From Methylocapsa sp. S129 (lineage in GTDB: Bacteria > Pseudomonadota > Alphaproteobacteria > Rhizobiales > Beijerinckiaceae), in assembly GCF_009765995.1 (NCBI RefSeq), contig NZ_LMUI01000014.1:1-45529 (forward strand): DNA of 45,529 nucleotides, read 5' to 3'. This document shows positions 1-7,095 of the stretch, piece after piece. The notes beneath the pieces are model-generated. The model was not told the DNA's origin. It was given only the letters and a program-made list of their open reading frames with translations, and did no database searches. The first letter of the stretch is position 1. Each line of letters opens with the position of its first letter. The position numbers and the translations under genes are program-made.

Positions 1-6
1 CTTCAT
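1..6 (-). CDS. start of a divergent gene running off the left edge (2 codons only)
   Basis: On the minus strand an ATG-AAG begins at position 6 and is preceded by GGAGGAAA, a near-ideal Shine-Dalgarno sequence four to five bases upstream (complement of positions 7-15). Only two codons lie inside the window, so nothing can be said about the product. Its promoter must lie in the 7-203 gap shared with nikR, which also contains the NikR operator, so a nickel-related function is possible but is only inference. Confidence 0.4.
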
Positions 7-140
7 TTTCCTCCGCCTCGCCTCGATCCGCCTCATGCTCCGAAAGCTATGTAATTAATCGCGAAGTTATGGGACGGACTCTCACAGCTCGCGGTCGCGA
101 TTGCGTATGCGGAGGGCATTCCCTTGTTCGACTCGATGAC

Positions 141-168
141 GTATGAAAAGATAGAAGAATTATCATAC
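141..168. promoter_or_regulatory. NikR operator, GTATGA-N16-TCATAC
   Basis: The half sites GTATGA (141-146) and TCATAC (163-168) are separated by exactly 16 bases. This is the palindromic operator known for Escherichia coli NikR (GTATGA-N16-TCATAC), matched at every half-site base. It lies 36 bases upstream of the nikR start, where bound Ni-NikR could block transcription, so autoregulation of nikR and the downstream nickel permease is the natural reading. The same site could act on the divergent gene at the left edge. Confidence 0.9.
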
Positions 169-203
169 ATCATCGAGCGATCCAGGATCGGAAAGTTGAG
201 GCG

Positions 204-683
204 ATGGAGCGGGTCACGATCAGCATGTCCGATGAGTTCGCCGTCGAACTCGCCGAGTTCCTAAAAGGCTATTGTTACGAGAACCGATCCGAGGCTGTGC
301 GCGATCTCGCGCGCTTGGGTCTCGAGCAATCGCGGATCGATCACAGCATGAGCGGTCAGTGCGTCGCGACGCTCACCTATGTTTTCAATCATCACACGCG
401 GGAATTGTCGCGGCGGCTGATCGATACGCATCACGCGCATCACGACCTTCAGGTCGCCACGATGCATGTTCATCTCGATCACGACAATTGCCTCGAAGTC
501 GCTGTCCTGCGTGGCGAAGCCTCCGTGGTGCGGGAATTTTCGAAGGCCGTGATCGCCGAGCGCGGCGTCAAATACGGCCAGGTGAGTTTTGTGCCGGTCT
601 CGATCGAAGCTGAATCTCACACGCATGCGGGGCGCGACCATGCCCATGTCGCGCCTCATCAGCATTCGCATCCGAAAGATTGA
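204..683 (+). CDS. nikR: nickel-responsive regulator NikR
   Basis: Ribbon-helix-helix DNA-binding repressor that senses nickel. Residues 1-45 form the RHH domain (start MERVTISMSDE, then an N-R-S-E-A-V-R-D turn). Residues about 53-133 form the ACT-like metal-binding domain. The square-planar nickel ligands of E. coli NikR (His76, His87, His89, Cys95) map to His77, His88, His90 and Cys96 here. The protein is 159 residues against about 133 for the E. coli protein. The excess is a C-terminal tail with seven histidines between residues 139 and 156, which may bind extra nickel (inference). The gene is followed immediately by a NiCoT permease, and a perfect NikR operator lies just upstream, so the pair is almost certainly a self-regulated nickel uptake unit. 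Confidence 0.95.
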   Translation: MERVTISMSDEFAVELAEFLKGYCYENRSEAVRDLARLGLEQSRIDHSMSGQCVATLTYVFNHHTRELSRRLIDTHHAHHDLQVATMHVHLDHDNCLEVAVLRGEASVVREFSKAVIAERGVKYGQVSFVPVSIEAESHTHAGRDHAHVAPHQHSHPKD

Positions 684-733
684 AAATGAGCCGACCCGCG
701 GATGGGCGCGGCCTGAGCCGGCGACAAAGAAGC

Positions 734-1798
734 ATGACCGCCATTCTGTCCAATCTGTTCAACGACGGACGCGAAAATATACGCGGGAAGGTCATCGTCG
801 TTTACATCATGCTAATCGCCGCCAATATCGCCGCATGGATCTGGGCGATCGTCGCTTTCCATGATTTCCCGGTGCTTCTGGGGACCGCGGCGCTCGCCTA
901 CAGCTTCGGTCTTCGCCATGCGTTCGACGCCGACCATATCGCGGCGATCGACAATGTAACGCGCAAATTGATGCAGGAAGGGCGGCGCCCTATTGGAGTC
1001 GGTCTGTTCTTCTCCCTCGGCCATTCGACGATCGTCGTCGCGCTATCGGTCGCCATCGCGATCACGGCGACCGCTCTGCAAGCCCAGTTCGACACGTTCA
1101 AGAACATCGGCGCCGTGGTTGGCACGCTGGTCTCGGCGCTGTTTCTGTTCGCCATCGCCCTTGCGAACATTCTCGTCCTGATCGCCCTCTATCGAACTTT
1201 TCGAACGGTCAAGGACGGCGGCGGCTTCGTCGAAGAGGATCTCGATCTCGCTCTGGCCAACCGGGGCCTGCTCGGGCGGCTGTTTCGACGGTTCTTCAAA
1301 GCAATCGAGCGAAGCTGCCAGATGTATCCGCTCGGCGTCCTCTTCGGCCTCGGCTTCGATACGGCGACCGAGGTTGGACTGCTCGGGATTTCTGCGAGCC
1401 AGGCCTCGCAGGGCCTGTCGGTCTGGTCGATCATGGTGTTTCCCGCCCTGTTCACCGCCAGTATGACGCTGATCGACACGACCGACAACATTCTGATGCT
1501 GGGGGCCTATGGCTGGGCCTTCGTGAGACCGATCCGCAAACTCTATTACAACCTGACCATTACAGCGGCATCCGTCGTGGTGGCGCTCGTCGTGGGCGGC
1601 CTTGAGACGCTCAACCTGATCGGCGATCAATTAGGGCTGACCGACGGCGGCGGCTTCTGGGGCGCGATCGGATCGTTGAACGATAATTTCGGGATTCTCG
1701 GCTATTGTATCGTGGGCATTTTCATCGTCGCCTGGCTCATCTCTTATCTGGTCTACCGCATCAACGGCTATGACAAGATCGAGGTCTCCGCTACGTAG
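734..1798 (+). CDS. NiCoT family nickel/cobalt permease
   Basis: Single-component, high-affinity inner-membrane permease for Ni2+ and/or Co2+ (HoxN/NixA/NicT family). The signature of transmembrane segment II is present as HAFDADHIAAIDN, the H-x4-DH nickel signature, followed by the downstream LGHST segment. About eight hydrophobic helices can be read over 354 residues, a normal family length. I start at the ATG at 734 because the family usually begins a few residues before LFND..NIRGK. Earlier in-frame starts (ATG 686, TTG 680) would add up to 18 residues and overlap or abut the nikR stop. Co-transcription with nikR and control from the 141-168 operator point to nickel as the physiological substrate. 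Ni versus Co preference cannot be read from the sequence. It likely feeds hydrogenase or urease elsewhere in the genome. Confidence 0.92.
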   Translation: MTAILSNLFNDGRENIRGKVIVVYIMLIAANIAAWIWAIVAFHDFPVLLGTAALAYSFGLRHAFDADHIAAIDNVTRKLMQEGRRPIGVGLFFSLGHSTIVVALSVAIAITATALQAQFDTFKNIGAVVGTLVSALFLFAIALANILVLIALYRTFRTVKDGGGFVEEDLDLALANRGLLGRLFRRFFKAIERSCQMYPLGVLFGLGFDTATEVGLLGISASQASQGLSVWSIMVFPALFTASMTLIDTTDNILMLGAYGWAFVRPIRKLYYNLTITAASVVVALVVGGLETLNLIGDQLGLTDGGGFWGAIGSLNDNFGILGYCIVGIFIVAWLISYLVYRINGYDKIEVSAT

Positions 1799-2078
1799 CG
1801 CGCCTTGGCGGGGGCCCTGATCAGTGGCAGTCCGGCGGCCGCGCCAACGAAACGCTAGGCGTGAATAGAACAAACATCCAGCATTGCCGCGACTATCGTG
1901 ACGATATTTCCCGCCCCCAAAGCCTCAATGCCCCCCACTCCGCTCCTCTTCGCACTGATCAGAGAAGTTCCGCGACGATAATTAACCGAGTTTACATTGC
2001 ACCATAGATGTTTGTTTAATAATTTCATCGAGTTTGTTAAAAGGGTAGTCATTCGCCCGGTCAAACGGAAACTCGGAA

Positions 2079-2963
2079 ATGGCAATCCTCGGCGGCATAT
2101 CGTCCGATCTGAAATGCCGGCTCATTAGCGACACCGATCGTGAGCAAGTTATCGATTGCCTTGGCCGAGGCTTTCCGCGCCGAAGCAGAGACTATTGGGT
2201 GCGGGCGCTTAACCGCATGGCGCGGCGCCAGGTCGTGGATGATTGTCCGAGATATGGTTATCTGTTGGAGGCTTCTGGAAACGTCGTTGGCGTGCTTCTT
2301 CAGCTTTTCTCGCGCTATCGAATGGGCGAAGTCGAAACCATTCGGTGCAACCTCTCGAGTTGGTGCGTCGATCCGGCCTACCGCAGCTACGCCATGAAAA
2401 TGGTTGCTTCGGCGCTTAGGCGCAAGGATATCACCTACACCACGATTTCGCCCGCCCGCCGCACTTGGGGCGCCGTCGAAGCGATGGGGTTTCGCCGATT
2501 CTGCAATGGCCAATTCGTATTCGCGCCGGCGCTAAGTTCGTTTCGGCGCAATGGCGCGGTTCTTCAATATTCAGACGGTATGTCTGAAGCGGCGCTTCTC
2601 TCGAAGGACGAGCGCGAAGTGCTTGAGGAACACGCCCGGCTCGGCTGTCAGTCGCTCGTCTGCACGGAAGACGGGCGAGGCTCGCCGTTTGTTTTCCTGG
2701 AGCGCCGCATGATGAAAGGCCTGATGCCGTGCTGGCAATTGATCTATTGCCGTTCGATCGGCGATCTCGCGCATTGGTCCGGCCCTCTGGGCCTCTATAT
2801 GTTGCGGGCGGGCGTGGCGTTGTGCGTCGCCGATTCCAACGGCCCCCTCGCGGGTTTGGCCGGGCGCTATTTTTCTGATCGCGGTCCGAAATATTTCAAG
2901 GGTCCCTTTCCGCCGGCGTTGGGCGACCTGTCATTTACGGAGTTCGCAATCTTCGGTCCCTGA
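2079..2963 (+). CDS. GNAT-like acyltransferase, function unknown
   Basis: A 294-residue soluble protein. Residues about 10-150 look like a GNAT fold: an N-terminal strand with a D-R-E-x-V helix, a central strand of the GNVVGVLL type, then a W-C-V-D-P-x-Y-R segment followed by a helix. The W-V-D-P-x-Y-R-x motif corresponds to the acyl-CoA-binding motif A of GNATs, though the usual Q/R-x-x-G-x-G/A is not clearly kept (R-S-Y-A-M-K). The C-terminal 140 residues resemble no domain I can name. It stands alone, with an AT-rich 280-bp upstream gap (1799-2078) likely to hold its promoter. Substrate unknown. It could also be a degenerate acyltransferase used in binding. Confidence 0.6.
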   Translation: MAILGGISSDLKCRLISDTDREQVIDCLGRGFPRRSRDYWVRALNRMARRQVVDDCPRYGYLLEASGNVVGVLLQLFSRYRMGEVETIRCNLSSWCVDPAYRSYAMKMVASALRRKDITYTTISPARRTWGAVEAMGFRRFCNGQFVFAPALSSFRRNGAVLQYSDGMSEAALLSKDEREVLEEHARLGCQSLVCTEDGRGSPFVFLERRMMKGLMPCWQLIYCRSIGDLAHWSGPLGLYMLRAGVALCVADSNGPLAGLAGRYFSDRGPKYFKGPFPPALGDLSFTEFAIFGP

Positions 2964-3002
2964 AGGCGCGCTAACCGCGGCCTCCATCGAACCTGGTTTG
3001 CT

Positions 3003-3869
3003 TTACGAAAGCTGCTTGCGGATCGCCTGCAATTCCTCCCGGCGCTTAGCGTCCGTCTTGGGATAAGTCATCTTGAGGTCTTTCAAGGCGTCGAGGATGA
3101 TGTTGGATACGATCAACCGCGCGTTCTGCTTGTCGTCGGCGGGGACGACATGCCACGGCGAATCCTCCGTGCTTGTCGCGCTGAGGCATTCCTCATAGGC
3201 CGTCCTGTAATCCTTCCAGAATTTGCGCTCCTCGATATCGGCAAGGCTGAATTTCCAATTCTTTTCGGCATCATCGATGCGCGCCAGAAAACGCTTGCGC
3301 TGCTCTTCCTTGGAGAGGTGGAGGAAGAATTTGACGATGCGGGTTCCATTGGCGTGGAGGTGCTGTTCCAGATTGACAATCGAGCGATAACGCCCACGCC
3401 AAAAAGCCTTCTCGTGACGCACGGGATCGGGGAGCGCTTCGTTGCGAAGAATCTCGGGATGCACGCGCACGATCAGCACTTCTTCGTAATAGGACCGGTT
3501 GAAAATGCCGATACGCCCGCGCTCGGGCAGATCGCGAGTGGTGCGCCACAGAAAGTCGTGTTGCAACTCCGAATCGCTCGGATGCTTGAAGCTGAACACC
3601 TGGCAACCCTGCGGGTTGACCCCCGACATCACATGCTTGATCGCGCCGTCTTTTCCCGCCGCATCCATCGCCTGAAAAATCAGCAGCAACGCATAGCGAT
3701 TGGAAGCATAGAGGAGCTGCTGCTGCGCGCTGAGCTGCGCGACATGCTCGCCCAGAAGTTCCTGATATTCCTCCTTCGATCCGTAGAAGGGATCGACGGC
3801 CGTCGGCCATTTCTTGAGATCGACCTTGTGGCCCTCCGCCACGCAAAAATCCTTTGAATTGATTTTCAT
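3003..3869 (-). CDS. ppk2: polyphosphate kinase 2 family protein (PPK2)
   Basis: Cytoplasmic PPK2-type enzyme that transfers phosphate between polyphosphate and nucleotides. The Walker A loop reads A-M-D-A-A-G-K-D-G and the Walker B region reads [15 protein letters not shown]. The R-F-L-A-R-I lid segment follows, and the C-terminal part is typical, with W-x-x-V-P-A-D-D-K. The length of 288 residues fits single-domain PPK2. The frame stays open upstream to 4031, but the ATG at 3869 has GAG at a suitable distance and the upstream part looks noncoding. Which nucleotide is preferred (class I, II or III) cannot be decided by eye. The features resemble the polyphosphate:nucleotide phosphotransferase group. 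It is a single gene, with its 5' end facing the MFS permease promoter. Confidence 0.93.
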   Translation of the reverse strand: MKINSKDFCVAEGHKVDLKKWPTAVDPFYGSKEEYQELLGEHVAQLSAQQQLLYASNRYALLLIFQAMDAAGKDGAIKHVMSGVNPQGCQVFSFKHPSDSELQHDFLWRTTRDLPERGRIGIFNRSYYEEVLIVRVHPEILRNEALPDPVRHEKAFWRGRYRSIVNLEQHLHANGTRIVKFFLHLSKEEQRKRFLARIDDAEKNWKFSLADIEERKFWKDYRTAYEECLSATSTEDSPWHVVPADDKQNARLIVSNIILDALKDLKMTYPKTDAKRREELQAIRKQLS

Positions 3870-4168
3870 TTCGATCTCGTTGGAGCGTTGGGAACGAACA
3901 ATAGGCGGCGTCAAAAGATTGCAATTGCAAGGCATTTGCCTCGATTGCAGGCAATCGCATGCCGCGGGAGCGAATGTCGCGCAGGCCTTTGCGCTATGCA
4001 AGGGGCCAGAGAGGCGCGGCGCCGGCCGCATGCGCTTTGACCCGCGACCCCCGGCATTTGATCAATCCGTTGTCGCCACGCGAGGCTTGTTCGGTTACGG
4101 TGACCGCCCAATCATCGGAATATTGCTCAGCGAGCCTGAAGGCCGCGGGCTTGGGAGGCAAGCTCTAG

Positions 4169-5479
4169 ATGCCGCAGACCCCGCGTATTCAACCCAAAAT
4201 CGGCGCGGTTCTGCGCGCGACTGCGGGCAATTTCCTCGAAATGTTCGATTTCTTCCTGTTCGGCCTCTATGCGGCGCCGATCGGCAAGGCGTTTTTCGCG
4301 ACGGGCGACGCCTTCACCGATACGTCCGCGGCTTTCATCGTCTTCTGGTTCGGCGCGCTCATGCGCCCGCTCGGCGCGATTTTTCTTGGCGCCTATGTCG
4401 ATAGCGTCGGGCGGCGCAAAGGCCTGATCGTTACGCTCGCCATTATGGCGAGCGGCACGATCATCATCGCTTTCACCCCGTCCTACGCCACCATCGGCCT
4501 TGTCGCGCCTATCATCGTGGTGATCGGGCGGTTGCTGCAAGGATTTTCGGCGGGCGTCGAACTTGGCGGCGTTTCCGTCTATCTCGCGGAAATCTCAAAA
4601 CCCGGCATGAAGGGCTTTTACACGTCGTTCCAGTCGGCGAGCCAGCAGGCGGCGGTGTTTGTCGCCGCTTTAATCGGTTATGGGCTCAATCAGTTCCTCC
4701 TCGCCGACCAGATCGAAGCCTGGGGCTGGCGCATCCCGTTCCTGATCGGCTGCCTGATCATACCGGTCATCTTCGTGCTGCGCCGGTCGCTCGAAGAGAC
4801 GCCGGAATTCCTCGCCAAGAAGCATCATCCGACCCCCGCCGAAATCTATCGCAGCGTCGCCGAGAACTGGGCCGTCGTCCTGCAGGGCATGCTGCTCGTC
4901 GTGCTGACGACCGTGTCGTTCTATTTCATCACGGTCTATACGCCCGATTTCGGTAAGACGCTGAATCTGTCGCCGGGCGACGCCTTGCTCGTCACGCTTC
5001 TCGTCGCCTTCACAAATTTCATCTGGCTGCCGATCGGCGGCGCACTCTCGGATCGGATCGGCCGCAAATCCGTGCTTCTGGCCACGGGCGCGCTTATTCT
5101 GGTCACGGCCTATCCCGCGCTGGCCTGGCTCGCGAATGCGCCGACTTTCGCCAAGTTGATCGGCGTTGAAATGCTGCTGTCCTGCGCTTACGGGCTCTAT
5201 AATGGCGCGATGGTGGCGGCCTTGACGGAGGTCGTGCCCGCCCATGTGCGCGCCTCCTGTTTCGCGCTCGCCTATTCGCTCGCCGCCGCGCTGTTCGGCA
5301 CATCGACGCCGCTGGTGTCCAAACAATTAATCAAGCATTTCGGCGATTCCGCCCCCGCGCTGTGGCTATGCGCCGCGGCGCTGTGTTCGATCGTCGGCGC
5401 GTTGTTGCTTTATCGCCAAGGCGCCGCAGGCCGGCCCGCTGCGCCCGATCAAGTCGAGGGGTTCCGTCATGCCGCTTAG
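4169..5479 (+). CDS. MFS permease of the metabolite:H+ symporter (citrate-type) family
   Basis: Twelve-helix major facilitator of 436 residues. Helix I contains G-N-F-L-E-M-F-D-F-F-L-F-G and the 2-3 loop reads G-A-Y-V-D-S-V-G-R-R-K-G, followed by G-R-L-L-Q-G-F-S-A-G-V-E. These features are typical of the MHS subgroup (CitA/TcuC, KgtP, ProP) that imports citrate, tricarballylate, dicarboxylates or osmolytes. The resemblance is closest to the citrate/tricarballylate transporters by pattern. A GGAGG at 4154-4158 lies ten bases before the ATG. The stop overlaps the tautomerase start by 11 bases, so the two are translated from one mRNA. The partner enzyme suggests a carboxylate or enol/keto acid substrate, which is inference. 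Confidence 0.88.
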   Translation: MPQTPRIQPKIGAVLRATAGNFLEMFDFFLFGLYAAPIGKAFFATGDAFTDTSAAFIVFWFGALMRPLGAIFLGAYVDSVGRRKGLIVTLAIMASGTIIIAFTPSYATIGLVAPIIVVIGRLLQGFSAGVELGGVSVYLAEISKPGMKGFYTSFQSASQQAAVFVAALIGYGLNQFLLADQIEAWGWRIPFLIGCLIIPVIFVLRRSLEETPEFLAKKHHPTPAEIYRSVAENWAVVLQGMLLVVLTTVSFYFITVYTPDFGKTLNLSPGDALLVTLLVAFTNFIWLPIGGALSDRIGRKSVLLATGALILVTAYPALAWLANAPTFAKLIGVEMLLSCAYGLYNGAMVAALTEVVPAHVRASCFALAYSLAAALFGTSTPLVSKQLIKHFGDSAPALWLCAAALCSIVGALLLYRQGAAGRPAAPDQVEGFRHAA

Positions 5480-5861
5480 CCAGATTTCCATGCGCAAGGG
5501 CAAGCCGGCCGCCTATCGCAAAGCCATTCTCGAGAGCCTCTATCTGGCGATGCGCGAGACCTTCAACGTACCCGAAGAGGATCGTTTCATGACGATCGCC
5601 GAGCACGAGGCCGATGATTTCAACTACAGCGCCAGCTATCTCGGCATCGCGCGCAGCGACGACCTCGTCATCATCCAGCTCACCGTCAACAACACGCGCA
5701 CCACCGAACAGAAGAAGGCGCTGTTCGCGCGGATCGTCGAGCGTTTGAGCCAAAGTCCAGGTCTGCGGCCGGAGGATGTCCTGATCAACCTCGTCGAGAC
5801 CTTGCCCGAAAATTGGTCGTTCGGACATGGCGTCGCGCAATACGCCAGGAAAAACGATTGA
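5469..5861 (+). CDS. tautomerase family protein
   Basis: A 130-residue member of the tautomerase superfamily. After removal of the initiator Met, Pro2 (M-P-L-S-Q-I) would be the catalytic general base. The pattern of a short beta strand, the K-P-A-A-Y-R-K-A-I helix, and a second half with V-I-I-Q-L-T-V-N-N-T-R-T-T and the P-E-D-V-L-I-N-L-V-E strand fits the longer two-repeat tautomerases (MSAD/YrdN-like). The family interconverts enol and keto acids or dehalogenates small acids. The start lies inside the end of the permease gene (11-base overlap in another frame), implying translational coupling with an organic-acid transporter. Specific substrate unknown. Confidence 0.85.
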   Translation: MPLSQISMRKGKPAAYRKAILESLYLAMRETFNVPEEDRFMTIAEHEADDFNYSASYLGIARSDDLVIIQLTVNNTRTTEQKKALFARIVERLSQSPGLRPEDVLINLVETLPENWSFGHGVAQYARKND

Positions 5862-6006
5862 GACGCCGGTTTTCGGCGCCTGCGGGAGGGCGTCGGCCGA
5901 ATGCCGGGGCCGAGGTCTTTTTGGGCCAGGGGACTCACCTTCGTTAAATTGTTGCTCCATAGTTGCAAATTGCGATTCGCTGGCTCGCTGATGGGGGACT
6001 AGGGGC

Positions 6007-6780
6007 ATGCGCTATGAAATTTCCGGCACAATCATGCAGACGGTGGCGATCGATCTGAGCCCCGGCGAAACGGTCTATAGCCAGACCAATACGATGGCCT
6101 GGATGAACGATGCGATCCAGATGGACACGCATACGGGCGGCGGGCTCTTCGCTGGCCTCAAGCGCACGTTCGCCGGCGGTTCGTTCTTCGTCACCGATTT
6201 CACCGCGACCGGCAATGGCCATGTCGCCTTCGCCCCGCGCTTTCCCGGCGCGCTGATCGCCGCGCAATTGCAGGCGGGACAATCGCTGATCTGCCGCAAG
6301 GAGACCTTTCTGGTTGCGCAGAAATCGGTGACGCTGGAACTCGCCTGGCAGAAACGCCTCGGCGCCGGATTCTTTGGCGGCGACGGCTTCATCCTGCAAA
6401 AGGTGACGGGACCTGGAATCGTATGGCTCGATCTTTCCGGCGAAGTGATCGAACGCGATCTGGCGCCTGGCGAGCGTCTGCTCGTCCATGCCGGCCATGT
6501 CGGCGTGTTCGAGCCGACCATCAGCTTCGACATCCAGATGGTGAAGGGCTTCAAGAACATCCTGTTCGGCGGCGAGGGCCTGTTTTTGGCGACGCTGACC
6601 GGTCCCGGCCACGTCTGGCTGCAAAGCATGCCGATCATCAACCTCGCCGAGGAAATCGGGCGCTATTTGCCTGGGCGAAGCGATGGGGGCGGCTCAACTG
6701 GCGGCGCCATCGCGACCGGCGTCGGGCTCGGCGCGATCGGCGGATTGCTGGGCGGGCTGCTCGGGGGCAGCGAGAGCTAG
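6007..6780 (+). CDS. AIM24/TIGR00266 family protein with glycine-rich tail
   Basis: A 257-residue protein of the AIM24 (DUF124, TIGR00266) family. It contains repeated beta strands of the type G-x-G-x-V and the characteristic helpful landmarks G-G-G-L-F-A-G-L-K-R, F-V-T-D-F-T-A-T-G and G-P-G-H-V-W-L-Q-S near the end of the fold (residue about 205). The biochemical role of bacterial members is not established. What is odd is the C-terminal 30 residues: a run of G-x-G-G and G-G-L-L-G-G-L-L-G-G repeats that looks like a glycine zipper and could insert into a membrane or drive oligomerisation. The gene stands alone, between noncoding stretches of 145 and 315 bases. Confidence 0.88.
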   Translation: MRYEISGTIMQTVAIDLSPGETVYSQTNTMAWMNDAIQMDTHTGGGLFAGLKRTFAGGSFFVTDFTATGNGHVAFAPRFPGALIAAQLQAGQSLICRKETFLVAQKSVTLELAWQKRLGAGFFGGDGFILQKVTGPGIVWLDLSGEVIERDLAPGERLLVHAGHVGVFEPTISFDIQMVKGFKNILFGGEGLFLATLTGPGHVWLQSMPIINLAEEIGRYLPGRSDGGGSTGGAIATGVGLGAIGGLLGGLLGGSES

Positions 6781-7095
6781 AGAGCCGCTCATGCGACCGC
6801 CTCCGGCCGAGCGGGGCGAAGCGCTTCGAGAGGACAGCGCGAAATGATCGTGCTGTGGCGACACTCGCCGTAATCGTCCTATGGTTGTGGTAAGTATCCA
6901 CAGCGCCTAAGGTGGAAACGGATGACGACGCTCCGCGATGAACACAGAAAAATCGTTCAATTCCCCACGTCGACGATCCGCCCTAATACACACACGACCG
7001 CATGAGATTTCGGGTACGAACAGCGCACGGTTTCGGCGTCGGCGCAGCCGTGCCATATGATCTCGAACGACCTCGCGAAGAAGGAGCCTCCCACC
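6781..7095. other. intergenic gap before transketolase
   Basis: No convincing gene in these 315 bases. The frames that remain open are short and lack homology to anything I recognise. A perfect 12-base palindrome CGAAGCGCTTCG sits at 6817-6828. The second half is AT-richer and presumably carries the transketolase promoter, but I cannot point to a -35/-10 pair with confidence. Confidence 0.5.

Noticed and set aside
5864-5878. CGCCG-GTTTT-CGGCG hairpin after the tautomerase gene as a terminator
   Set aside because: Only five base pairs and no T-run, so it is too weak to call.
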